This document shows, piece after piece, positions 37,928-46,687 of a DNA stretch of 64,000 nt; the stretch's first letter is position 1, and each line of letters begins with the position of its first letter. The notes below the pieces were generated by a model that saw only the letters and a program-made list of their open reading frames with translations, was not told the DNA's origin and did no database searches. The stretch comes from CAJQQK01 sp965224225 (GTDB taxonomy: Bacteria > Pseudomonadota > Alphaproteobacteria > Rhizobiales > Hyphomicrobiaceae), in the NCBI GenBank assembly GCA_965224225.1, contig CBDCZF010000029.1, positions 310,001 to 374,000 on the forward strand, written 5' to 3'. The position numbers and the translations under genes were made by a program.

Positions 37928-39664
37928 TTATTCGGCCGCCGCCACAGACTGGCAGAAGCCGAAATCGCAACCGTCCGGCGCCTGTAAAACGTTTTCACGG
38001 AACATGCGGTCGTAGCCGCGGCTGTCGGCCGGCACCTGATGCGCGCCAAGTGCTGCCCGCCGGGCTGCCAGTTCCGCCTCGTCGACCAGCAGATCGAGCC
38101 GGTGCTCCTTGACGCTGAGCCTGATCCGGTCACCGGTTCGAACCAGCCCGATCGGGCCGCCGACGGCTGTTTCCGGGGCGACATGCAGGACGATCGTGCC
38201 ATAGGCAGTACCACTCATCCGCGCATCGGAAAGCCGCACCATGTCCTTGACGCCCTGCTGCAGGAGCTTCTTCGGGATCGGCAGGAAGCCTGCCTCCGGC
38301 ATCGCGTGATCGGAACGCGGCCCCGCATTCTGCAGGATCATGAAATCATCCGCCGTGATGTCGAGATCGGAATCGTCGATCCGGGCCGCCAGATCATCAA
38401 GCGAGGAAAACACCACCGCGCGGCCTTCCTTTTCGAACAGCTCCGGCGTCGCGGCCGAACGCTTGATGATGCAGCCGTCGGGCGCCAGCGTGCCGAACAG
38501 GGCAACCAGACCACCCTCGGGCTCGAGCGGTTCATTGGCCGATTTGATCACGCGGCGATCGACATAACTGCCTTCTTCCGCAGCCAGCCGTTCGCCGAGC
38601 GTTTCGCCGGCAACCGTCCTGCAGTCGAGATGCAGCAGCGGTTTCAATTCGCGCAGCACAGCACCGATGCCACCGGCAGCAAAGAAGTCCTCCATGTAGA
38701 ATTCATCACCGACGGGCTTCACGGCAGTGAGCACCGGCGTCGTATCGGAAAGCTCGTTGAGGCGCTTGAGATCGAGCTTGATGCCGGCCCGCCCGGCGAT
38801 CGCGGCCAGATGGATCACCCCGTTGGTCGAACCGCCGATCGCAAGCAGCACACGCAGCGCATTCTCGACCGACTTCTCCGTGATGATGTCGGCCGGCGTG
38901 TCACCGCGCTTGACGAGACGCACCGCCTCCTGGCCGGTCGCCTCGCCGGCTCTCAGTCGGTCAGCATGAACAGCCGGTATCGCCGCCGTCCCCGGCAGCG
39001 TCATGCCGAGCGTCTCGGCGATCGCCGCCATGGTCGAGGCCGTGCCCATCACCGCGCAGGTGCCCGCCGTCGTCACCAGCCGACCTTCGACGTCGGAGAT
39101 GTCCTGCTCGCCGATCTCGCCGGCGCGAAATTTGGTCCAGAACTTACGGCAGTCGGTGCATGCGCCGACCCGGTCGTCGCGATAGCGCGAGGTCGACTGC
39201 GGCCCACCGATCAGCTGGATCGCGGGCTTACCGGCACTGACCGCCCCCATCAATTGTGCCGGCACGGTCTTGTCGCAGCCGCCCATCAGGATCACCGCGT
39301 CCATCGGCTGCGCGCGCACCATCTCCTCGGTGTCCATCGCCATCAGGTTGCGATACTTCATGGAGTTCGGTGCGAGTGTTGATTCATGCAGCGATGTCGT
39401 CGGAAACTCCATCGCGGTGCCGCCGGCAGACGCGATGCCGCGCTTGACCGCCTCAAGCAACTCCGGGAAATGGCGGTGGCAGGGATTGAAGCGCGAATGT
39501 GTAAACGCGATGCCGATGATCGGGCGGCCGAGTTCTTCGAGTGTAAAGCCCTGCGAGCGCGCGAAGGCGCGGCGCATGTAGATCGAAAAATCGCGGTCAC
39601 CGTAGGTCTGCAGCCCACGCAGGAAGCCTGTTTCGTTGTCGCCCATCGTCTCCGTCCGCTGCAT
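37928..39664 (-). CDS. IlvD/Edd family dehydratase, sugar-acid (arabonate-type) branch
   Basis: This 578-residue Fe-S dehydratase removes water from a 2,3-dihydroxy acid. The three cluster Cys are C62 (FNPCH), C130 (GGCDKT) and C203 (GTCAVMG), with the spacing seen in the [2Fe-2S] L-arabinonate/pentonate dehydratases. The LGRPIIGIAFTHSRFNPCHRHF N-terminus is also typical of that branch rather than of biosynthetic IlvD. M1 has AAGG 5 nt upstream; the Met at residue 7 is an alternative start. The downstream neighbour is the CoA-transferase. The exact sugar acid cannot be assigned. Confidence 0.85.
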   Translation of the reverse strand: MQRTETMGDNETGFLRGLQTYGDRDFSIYMRRAFARSQGFTLEELGRPIIGIAFTHSRFNPCHRHFPELLEAVKRGIASAGGTAMEFPTTSLHESTLAPNSMKYRNLMAMDTEEMVRAQPMDAVILMGGCDKTVPAQLMGAVSAGKPAIQLIGGPQSTSRYRDDRVGACTDCRKFWTKFRAGEIGEQDISDVEGRLVTTAGTCAVMGTASTMAAIAETLGMTLPGTAAIPAVHADRLRAGEATGQEAVRLVKRGDTPADIITEKSVENALRVLLAIGGSTNGVIHLAAIAGRAGIKLDLKRLNELSDTTPVLTAVKPVGDEFYMEDFFAAGGIGAVLRELKPLLHLDCRTVAGETLGERLAAEEGSYVDRRVIKSANEPLEPEGGLVALFGTLAPDGCIIKRSAATPELFEKEGRAVVFSSLDDLAARIDDSDLDITADDFMILQNAGPRSDHAMPEAGFLPIPKKLLQQGVKDMVRLSDARMSGTAYGTIVLHVAPETAVGGPIGLVRTGDRIRLSVKEHRLDLLVDEAELAARRAALGAHQVPADSRGYDRMFRENVLQAPDGCDFGFCQSVAAAE

Positions 39665-39753
39665 CCAAGCCTTGGTTAATCATTCGTAAACGACTGTCGC
39701 CGATACTTCGATTAACCCGATCTTAACGCGAACACCACGTTTCGAGGCCCCAA

Positions 39754-40263
39754 GTGACATCGCCAACCGGATTATCGCTGGACGCCCGGCGCACGACGTC
39801 GACCCTCAACGACGTCAACAACGACACCGGCCGCATCGCGTTCTGCGGGCCGTTCGTGATCTCCGCCGTCACCGGCCACTCGATCTCCAAGATCGAGGAC
39901 GAGATCCGCCGCCTACGCGAGTTGCCCGACCATCGCAAACCAGTCGTCCGCGGCACCTACTCCGACGAGGTCGAGCAGGCGCTCTTGGCCTTCGGCTACC
40001 GCATGCACCTGATCGAAGGTTACATGGACCGCGCCCGCAAGGAGCGCCCGACGCTCTGGTCCTGGATGCAGAAACCGCGCAACGCCTGGGCCAACTACAT
40101 CCTTGCGATCCACAAGGGCAAGGAAGGTCACTGGATCCTGATCAAGGGCGTCAAGATGTGCGACACCTTCACGGAAGGCCGCTGGCAGTTCGTCTGCGAC
40201 GGTCCGCACCGGGGGTGCCGGATCATGGAGGTGTTCGAGGTCAAGCGGGTGCGGGCCGGGTGA
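39754..40263 (+). CDS. Hypothetical protein with possible papain-like Cys/His/Asp arrangement
   Basis: This 169-residue protein starts at GTG. No family was recognised with certainty. Near the N-terminus GRIAFCGPFVISAVTGHS (C31) resembles the Cys helix of C39-like or papain-fold enzymes. Further on GHWILIKGVKMCDTF places H126 at the start of a strand with D137 after it, the expected order Cys-His-Asp. There is no signal peptide, so it would act in the cytosol. It diverges from the dehydratase, and an 8-bp inverted pair GGTTAATC/GATTAACC (39674-39681, 39710-39717) lies between them. The protease reading is inference. Confidence 0.55.
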   Translation: MTSPTGLSLDARRTTSTLNDVNNDTGRIAFCGPFVISAVTGHSISKIEDEIRRLRELPDHRKPVVRGTYSDEVEQALLAFGYRMHLIEGYMDRARKERPTLWSWMQKPRNAWANYILAIHKGKEGHWILIKGVKMCDTFTEGRWQFVCDGPHRGCRIMEVFEVKRVRAG

Positions 40264-40290
40264 GATTCGGCCTCGCATTCAACCGGACCA

Positions 40291-41736
40291 TCATTTGCAG
40301 AGGTTTGCGCCGCCCCAACTGCCACCACACCAGGAAGTGCCCCAGTTACTATTACCATGCTTTGCAACACACTCAGTAAATGTCATGCAGCTCCGCTTCT
40401 GTCTTCCTGATCGAGAGCTTGGTTTGGCTACGTTCGCCGGTTTTTTCGAACTTCGGACTTCAGGCGTTCTCTCGACCACCTTTGCGCACTTTTGGAGCCC
40501 AACAGACTTCAGTCGTTCGAGGACATCTTTTGTCGGCGTTTGTTGAGTGCTGCCACCCAGGGCCTCTGCCAATGCGGACCGGCTCTTTCTGCCCCATTTG
40601 CCATCAACCCGACCTCGATAGCAGCCCAAACGCTTGAGCTCATCCTGGACTGCCAAAACAAGCTGCCGCTCCTGCAATCGCTCGACATCCGGCGAAGCTG
40701 CCTCGTTTAGACTTGCGGTTCGGGTTTGGCGGTCGTCAATTTTGTGTTTGTCGATAAGCGCACGGGCAAGCGGTGCAAAGTGCCCATTGGGATATTTCTC
40801 CAAATAAGCGCCAAGAATTGTCACGTCGTTGCTGTCCTTGACTGAATCCCAAAACGCAATCTCGGTTTGGAGATCGTAGTTGGGCACAGGCGCAACACGT
40901 TTGGATGGCTCTGGCCTAGACAGTCTGGAAATCGCCGGCTTGGTCTCGGCCGCTGTGGACGACCTCAACGGTGCAAGAGTAACTGGCCGGGTGAACTTGG
41001 ATACGTGCCAAGGCAGCTGCTTCGGTCGGACCGTTTGTTGATAGACCCTGAATTTTACCGCATCAAATAGCGCTCCGGCCGTGCGGCCAGGTTTATCGAG
41101 TTCAGCTACGAGTGCCGCAGCATAGGGCCCGCTGCCGTCTCCGGCATCTGATGCCGTGCTCCCCTGATCGGTAGCGTACGCAATGAGCATTCCTGGTCTC
41201 GCAGCTTCCGGCACAAATCCCTTTTCTGCCGTCTTGCGTCCAGCCAGCTGCAGTTCGTTTCGGCATGCGTCGAAGATCACAAAGTGTGCCGCATTGCCTG
41301 CATTCTTTTGAAGGCGATTGATGATGTAATGCAGCGGCACGGAGTCGTCCCAGATCTCCTCATCGCGAGATGTGACGTCGACCGGAATGAGATAGTTGGT
41401 CCGCGTCTCGAGATCGGCTGCACCATGCCCCGTGTAATAGAAGAACCCGATCGCATTCCGTCCGGCCCGATCGACACGCCGCGCATGTTCCCGCACAGCC
41501 CGCCGGATTTGCGCACGACCCTGATCGTACAGAATGCGAATGTCGGACCGCTTAAACCCGTTTCTTTCCAATGCAGCCGCCACAAGCCGCACGTCATTGT
41601 GAGGATTTTCAAGCGGGCCAATACTCTTTGAGTACGACTTGTTGCCAATCAACAGCGCAATCCGAACGTCGGCACTCGCCTCTCCGACGCCGAGTGCCGC
41701 AAGAACCAGGATGACGGCGGCAAGAACCCTGAACAT
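40291..41736 (-). CDS. Secreted caspase-family (C14) peptidase with peptidoglycan-binding-like domain
   Basis: This 481-residue protein has a signal peptide (about 1-22, MFRVLAAVILVLAALGVGEASA). The caspase-fold domain starts at VRIALLIGNKSYS and has the catalytic dyad intact: H104 in YYTGHGA and C158 in FDACRN. A region at about 360-410 (VLAVQDELKRLGCYRGRVDGKWGRKSRSALAEAL) is a peptidoglycan-binding-type repeat. The C-terminal about 35 residues hold four Cys in an S/G/W-rich stretch. An in-frame ATG at 41802 exists but lacks a ribosome site. It is probably periplasmic; the substrate is unknown. It converges with the gene at 39754 and diverges from the methyltransferase. Confidence 0.85.
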   Translation of the reverse strand: MFRVLAAVILVLAALGVGEASADVRIALLIGNKSYSKSIGPLENPHNDVRLVAAALERNGFKRSDIRILYDQGRAQIRRAVREHARRVDRAGRNAIGFFYYTGHGAADLETRTNYLIPVDVTSRDEEIWDDSVPLHYIINRLQKNAGNAAHFVIFDACRNELQLAGRKTAEKGFVPEAARPGMLIAYATDQGSTASDAGDGSGPYAAALVAELDKPGRTAGALFDAVKFRVYQQTVRPKQLPWHVSKFTRPVTLAPLRSSTAAETKPAISRLSRPEPSKRVAPVPNYDLQTEIAFWDSVKDSNDVTILGAYLEKYPNGHFAPLARALIDKHKIDDRQTRTASLNEAASPDVERLQERQLVLAVQDELKRLGCYRGRVDGKWGRKSRSALAEALGGSTQQTPTKDVLERLKSVGLQKCAKVVERTPEVRSSKKPANVAKPSSRSGRQKRSCMTFTECVAKHGNSNWGTSWCGGSWGGANLCK

Positions 41737-42084
41737 GTCGATCGATCCGCCAAATGAACCAATGAACCGCTCAAGCTTAACGACCAATCGCCGATCTGTC
41801 ATTCAATCGTTGTAAGCGACGTCAGACCAACGCTACCGGGTGGTAGAACAATCCGCGAAGGCTGTGCTTGTCACAAACGTCCTTGAAGCGCTCTGACGCA
41901 AAGATCTCACGGTGGGCGCCGGCGCCGCTGCCGATCCATTTCTCACCTCGGAAGAAAAGGCAAGGCTGGCAACATTGCCAAGGCCCGTGCAATGTGAATG
42001 ACGTTGTTTTTGGGACTGACCGCGACGGTATAATGCCCATAACTAATGGTGATCTCACAGCACCCGTGTCGGGAGGACAGGTCG

Positions 42085-42885
42085 ATGGCCAAGGATGTTC
42101 GTACTATCGCATCAGCATGGGGCGTAACGTCTTCGGCATATGAGAAATTCAGCGAGGACTTTGGCGATGTCCTCTTCCATTGCATGCAGCGACTGGATCC
42201 GCAGAGGGGCCAAGCGGTTCTCGATGTTGCAACGGGAACGGGCTGGACGGCACGCCTCGCTGCACAGCGGGGCGCAAACGTTACCGGCCTGGATTTCAGC
42301 GAAGAGCTTATCGCTGCGGCACGCGAAATCACCGATCGCCGAGGCCTGCAGATCACATTCGATGTCGGTAACGCGCTGGACTTGCCCTACGCTGACGGAT
42401 GCTTCGATGCCGTGATCTCAACCTTTGGCGTCATTTTCGCCAGCCCGCACGAGACTGCGGCCAGCGAACTGGCGCGAGTGTGCCGACAGGGCGGTCGCCT
42501 GGCGTTGGCTGTTTGGAAGACCGATAACACGCTTCATGACCTGATGAGGGACGTGTTCTTGAAGTTTTCACCGGCGCCGCCCGATCCGCCACCGCCATCA
42601 CCGTTTGCATGGGGCAGCGAGACACGTATCGACGAACTTCTCGGATCGGCCTTCGATCTCAAGTTCGAGCAGGCAACTTCCATTTTGCGGGCGCCGGATG
42701 GAGAGGCCATCTGGCGGCTCTGGACCGAGGCTCATGGACTGACGGTCACGAGGATGGCAGCGCTGGACGAGCGCGCGCAGAACGATTTCAAAGAAGCCTT
42801 TGTTGAATTCCACGAGCGCTATCGAACAGAGTTAGGCATCGCCATGCCGCGAGACTACATCATCGCGGTTGGTACTCGGCGATAG
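42085..42885 (+). CDS. Class I SAM-dependent methyltransferase
   Basis: This 266-residue protein has motif I as VLDVATGTGWTARLAAQRGANVTGLDFS and motif IV/post-I segments FDVGNALDLPYADGCFDAVISTFGVIFA, the small-molecule methyltransferase_11 pattern. The start ATG has GGGAGGACAGG upstream. The acceptor cannot be predicted. Its neighbours (caspase and malate synthase, both minus strand) give no pathway hint. Confidence 0.75.
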   Translation: MAKDVRTIASAWGVTSSAYEKFSEDFGDVLFHCMQRLDPQRGQAVLDVATGTGWTARLAAQRGANVTGLDFSEELIAAAREITDRRGLQITFDVGNALDLPYADGCFDAVISTFGVIFASPHETAASELARVCRQGGRLALAVWKTDNTLHDLMRDVFLKFSPAPPDPPPPSPFAWGSETRIDELLGSAFDLKFEQATSILRAPDGEAIWRLWTEAHGLTVTRMAALDERAQNDFKEAFVEFHERYRTELGIAMPRDYIIAVGTRR

Positions 42886-42934
42886 ATCGCGATTGCCTTA
42901 GACGTAACGATCGATTTACACGCCGTTTGTCACT

Positions 42935-45106
42935 CTAAGCCCGCCCCCCAGACTTCACCTCGACCCTCCGCGCATGCAGCACCGGCTCCGTATAACCATT
43001 CGGCTGGTCGATGCCCTTGAAAACCAAATCACAGGCCGCGGCGAAGGCTATGCTGTTGGCGAAATCGGGCGCCATCGGCTTGTAAGCCGGATCGCCGGCG
43101 TTCTGGCGGTCGACGACTTCTGCCATGCGCTGCATGGTCTCCATCACCTGATCGCGCGTGCACACACCGTGATGCAGCCAGTTCGCCATATGCTGCGATG
43201 AAATGCGCAGCGTGGCCCGGTCCTCCATCAGGCCGATGTCGTTGATGTCGGGCACCTTCGAGCAGCCGACGCCCTGGTCGACCCAGCGCACGACGTAGCC
43301 GAGAATGCCCTGGGCATTATTCTCGAGTTCACGGCGAACCTGCTCTTCCGTCCAGTTAACGCCGGCAGGTGCCAGCGGAATGGTCAGGATATCAGTGAGG
43401 CTCGCCATTGGGCGCGCGCACAGTTCGGCCTGGCGGTCGCGGACTTTGACGGCGTGATAGTGCAGCGCGTGCAGAGTCGCAGCCGTTGGTGACGGCACCC
43501 AGGCGGTGTCGGCACCGGCAAGGGGATGCGCCTTCTTCTCCTCGATCATCGCCGCCATCAAATCGGGCATGGCCCACATGCCTTTGCCAATCTGGGCATG
43601 CCCGGGAAGACCGCATTTGAGGCCGATGTCGACGTTGCGATCCTCGTAGGCCTTGATCCAAGCGGTCGCCTTCATCTCGGCCTTCGGGATCATCGGGCCG
43701 GCTTCCATCGAGGTCCGGATCTCATCGCCCGTGCGATCCAGGAAGCCGGTATTGATGAAAAATATGCGGTCCTTGGCTGCCCGGATGCACTCCTTCAGGT
43801 TGACGCTCGTGCGCCGTTCCTCGTCCATGATGCCCATCTTGAGCGTATTGCGGTGAAGACCGAGCGCATCTTCGATTGCGTCGAACAGGTAATTGGAGAA
43901 GGCAACCTCATCGGGTCCATGCATCTTGGGCTTCACGATGTAGACCGAGCCTGCACGTGAATTGACCAGCCCGCCGGTCCGACGCAAGTCGTGCAGCGCA
44001 ATCACCGACGTTATGAGACCATCAAGCAGGCCTTCCATGGCCGGCCGACCGTCCTTGTCGAGGACCGCATCACATTCCATGAGATGGCCGACGTTTCTGA
44101 CCAGCAGAAGCGAACGGCCATGCAGGTTGAGATTTGACCCATCCGGCGCCGTATAACTGCGGTCAGCGCTCAAAGAGCGCCGGATCGTCGCGCCGCCCTT
44201 TTCGAATTCCTCGACGATGTCGCCCTTCATGAGGCCGAGCCAGTTGCGGTAGGCCGCCACCTTGTCCCCGGCATCGACGGCGGCGATCGAATCTTCGAGA
44301 TCGCAAATCGTCGTCAGGGCTGCTTCGAGCAAAATGTCGGCAATGCCGGCGGCATCGGTCGCACCGATCGTATCGGTCCGGTCGATCCTGATTTCAGCAT
44401 GGAGTCCGTTGTTGGTTAAGAGAATGCCGTCCGGTTGCCCTGTATCCCCTGTGAAACCGGCAAACTGAGCAGGATCAGCCAGCCCGAGCCGGCTGCCATC
44501 CTTCAGCGCGACGACAAGCCTCCCATTCTCGCAACCGAACCCGACGGCATCGACGTAACTGCGTCCATCGATGGCAAAGTGCGTGTCGAGAAACCTGCGC
44601 CCGGCAGCAATCACCCGTTCGCCGCGCGCCTTGTCGAAGCCGCCGCCGGCCGGGCGATCACCCAGAGCATCGGTGCCGTAATAGGCATCGTAAAGGCTGC
44701 CCCAGCGCGCGTTGGCTGCGTTGATCGCGTAACGCGCATTCGAAACCGGCACGACCAATTGTGGCCCTGCGACCGTAGATATCTCGCTGTCGACCCGTTC
44801 CGTCGTCACCTGAAAATCCGGGTCTTCGGGCTGCAGGTAACCAATCTCGCGCAGGAACTGCTCGTATGCAGCTGGATCCAGCGGCTGACCACGGCGCTCG
44901 CGGTGCCAATCGTCGATCCTAGCCTGCAACCGATCCCGAACTTGCAGCAGTTCCCGGTTCCGCGGCCCGAACTCATGGACGATCCGGTCGAGAGCCTGCC
45001 AGAATGCATCGGGTGCAATACCGGTTCCCGGCAGCGCTTCATCGTTCACGAAGGCGTGGAGTTCGGGCGCAACGGTAATGTTACCGATTTTGACACGTTC
45101 GGGCAT
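42935..45106 (-). CDS. glcB: Malate synthase G
   Basis: This 723-residue enzyme condenses glyoxylate with acetyl-CoA to malate. The length and domain order are those of the G form: the N-terminal ERVKIGNITVAPELHAFVNDEALPG, the central DLEDSIAAVDAGDKVAAYRNWLGLMKGD, GSVYIVKPKMHGPDEVAFSN, and the C-terminal NWLHHGVCTRDQVMETMQRMAEVVDRQN. It is transcribed away from the amidohydrolase gene, with a promoter candidate in the spacer. It would feed C2 units from glycolate/glyoxylate into central metabolism. Confidence 0.97.
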   Translation of the reverse strand: MPERVKIGNITVAPELHAFVNDEALPGTGIAPDAFWQALDRIVHEFGPRNRELLQVRDRLQARIDDWHRERRGQPLDPAAYEQFLREIGYLQPEDPDFQVTTERVDSEISTVAGPQLVVPVSNARYAINAANARWGSLYDAYYGTDALGDRPAGGGFDKARGERVIAAGRRFLDTHFAIDGRSYVDAVGFGCENGRLVVALKDGSRLGLADPAQFAGFTGDTGQPDGILLTNNGLHAEIRIDRTDTIGATDAAGIADILLEAALTTICDLEDSIAAVDAGDKVAAYRNWLGLMKGDIVEEFEKGGATIRRSLSADRSYTAPDGSNLNLHGRSLLLVRNVGHLMECDAVLDKDGRPAMEGLLDGLITSVIALHDLRRTGGLVNSRAGSVYIVKPKMHGPDEVAFSNYLFDAIEDALGLHRNTLKMGIMDEERRTSVNLKECIRAAKDRIFFINTGFLDRTGDEIRTSMEAGPMIPKAEMKATAWIKAYEDRNVDIGLKCGLPGHAQIGKGMWAMPDLMAAMIEEKKAHPLAGADTAWVPSPTAATLHALHYHAVKVRDRQAELCARPMASLTDILTIPLAPAGVNWTEEQVRRELENNAQGILGYVVRWVDQGVGCSKVPDINDIGLMEDRATLRISSQHMANWLHHGVCTRDQVMETMQRMAEVVDRQNAGDPAYKPMAPDFANSIAFAAACDLVFKGIDQPNGYTEPVLHARRVEVKSGGRA

Positions 45107-45168
45107 GCAGATCTCCGAAAATTACGGCTGGTGGGGGATATTCAGGAAAGATCGTGTTCGACATCAAA

Positions 45169-45197
45169 TTCATAAATTGGCATATATGATGTCGCAA
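45169..45197 (-). promoter_or_regulatory. Promoter candidate for glcB with nearby catatatg sites
   Basis: On the minus strand TTGCGA (45192-45197) and TATGAA (45169-45174) are separated by 17 nt. The spacer contains catatatg (45181-45188), a self-palindromic 8-mer that recurs at 45292-45299 in the same divergent region. Such a pair could be an operator shared by glcB and the amidohydrolase gene; no adjacent regulator gene was found. Confidence 0.4.
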
Positions 45198-45393
45198 CGC
45201 GTCCAATCGTCGAGCCGCTGCACTGGATGTGCCGGCTGGGTTGGTTGTCAGGCAACTACGCCACAACAACATCAGTGGCAATGATTGAGTCCATATATGG
45301 GTGAATATGAAAGAGAGCGCCGGTGAATCGAAACCCGATTGAGTACCCAGGCCACTCAGCGAATGCCAGTCAACTTCAGCCAAAGTAGCCGCC

Positions 45394-46326
45394 ATGCCCG
45401 ACCACCCAAGCCAGCCGATTATCGACGCCCACCACCATTATTGGGACCCGCTCGCCAATGATCATCCATGGCTCCGCGAAGAACCGATGATCCCGTTCCG
45501 CTACGGTGACTATTCAGCAATCCGCAAACCCTTCATGCCGCCCGACTATGCCGCGGCTGCCGAAGGCTTCGATGTTGTCGCCACCGTCACCATGGAAGGC
45601 GAGTGGAGCGAGGATGACCCGGTCGCCGAGAGCGCCTGGATGAGCACCGTTGCCGCCAACCACGGCAAGCCCGCAGCCCATGTCGCCCGCGCCATCCTCG
45701 ACCGTGCCGACGCTCCCGACATCCTCGCCCGCCATGCCGAATTTCCGATCGTTCGTGCCATCCGCCATAAGCCGACCGCGGCGCCCGCCCCTGACAAAAT
45801 CGACCACGCGGCACCGGGCTCAATGTCGGACCCCGCCTGGCAGGCCGGATACGCCGAGTTGGCCCAGCACGGTTTTCATTTCGAATTGCAGGCGCCCTGG
45901 TGGCATGTCGGCCAGCTGATGGCCCTGGTCGAGAAGTTCCCCGCGACGCCTGTGGTCATCAACCACTGCTTCATGCCCGTCGACCGTTCACCCGACGGTT
46001 TGGCTGCCTGGCGCGCCGCCATCGGTCTCGCCGCCGGCCATCCGGGCATCGCGATAAAGATTTCCGGCATCGGCATTCTCGGCAGGCCCTGGCAGCTCGA
46101 CGATCAGCGGCCGGTTATTGAGACCTGCATCGAGGCGTTCGGGCCCGAACGCTGCATGTTTGCCTCGAACTTCCCCGTCGACGGCCTTATCGGATCCTTC
46201 GGCGACATCTTTGGCGGCTTCCTTGCAGCAACCGGGCAGCTGCCGCAGTCCGCCCGCACCGCCATGTTCCACGACAACGCCATCCGCATCTACCGCCTCG
46301 ACCTAGTACCCAATGGTGGGTACTAG
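45394..46326 (+). CDS. Amidohydrolase family 2 protein (lactonase-like)
   Basis: This 310-residue TIM-barrel metal hydrolase has the N-terminal HxH metal motif (IIDAHHHYWDP, H13/H15). Strand motifs PVVINHCFMPVD and ERCMFASNFPVDG supply further metal-side residues. The subgroup includes 2-pyrone-4,6-dicarboxylate lactonase and L-fuconolactonase. The substrate cannot be assigned. It diverges from glcB and precedes a solute-binding protein and two dioxygenase genes on the same strand. Confidence 0.8.
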   Translation: MPDHPSQPIIDAHHHYWDPLANDHPWLREEPMIPFRYGDYSAIRKPFMPPDYAAAAEGFDVVATVTMEGEWSEDDPVAESAWMSTVAANHGKPAAHVARAILDRADAPDILARHAEFPIVRAIRHKPTAAPAPDKIDHAAPGSMSDPAWQAGYAELAQHGFHFELQAPWWHVGQLMALVEKFPATPVVINHCFMPVDRSPDGLAAWRAAIGLAAGHPGIAIKISGIGILGRPWQLDDQRPVIETCIEAFGPERCMFASNFPVDGLIGSFGDIFGGFLAATGQLPQSARTAMFHDNAIRIYRLDLVPNGGY

Positions 46327-46687
46327 CCACTGAGACGGCGATAGAGCAGCAAAAAACGATAGGAGCGTTTCGGATCAAATGAAGCGCAATCACGATTACG
46401 ACAAGTCGATGACACGGCACCGCCTGCGAGTTAGGCTAACCGTCACTCTACAGCTAATGCTGCGGTATGCGTTGCGAAGACAGGCATCGCCGATCAGCGC
46501 GCATTTCGCATTTTTGCCTGACACAGCTTACCTCGCGCCGGTGACCGTTCCGGCCAGCGGGCGATTGGTGCTCACTGAAAGTCGCGCTGCATGCCGCAAG
46601 CAGTCGAACAGGCGACCGCCGGTGCCGGGTGCCGGTCCGTGTCGAGGTCGAATGGCTGCCGCCGCAACGCGCCAAGAGGCGATCATC
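46327..46687. other. Intergenic stretch before the solute-binding protein gene
   Basis: The 361 bases contain an open frame in phase with the downstream gene, but its codons and amino acids look random and there is no start with a ribosome site. No hairpin with T-tract, promoter consensus or RNA gene was recognised. Confidence 0.4.

Noticed and set aside
38039..39382. 447-codon plus-strand frame across the dehydratase gene
   Set aside because: Shadow of the IlvD/Edd gene, Arg/His-rich and without motifs.
46379..46687. 103-codon upstream extension of the solute-binding protein
   Set aside because: Random-looking residues, no start signal; the signal peptide begins at 46688.
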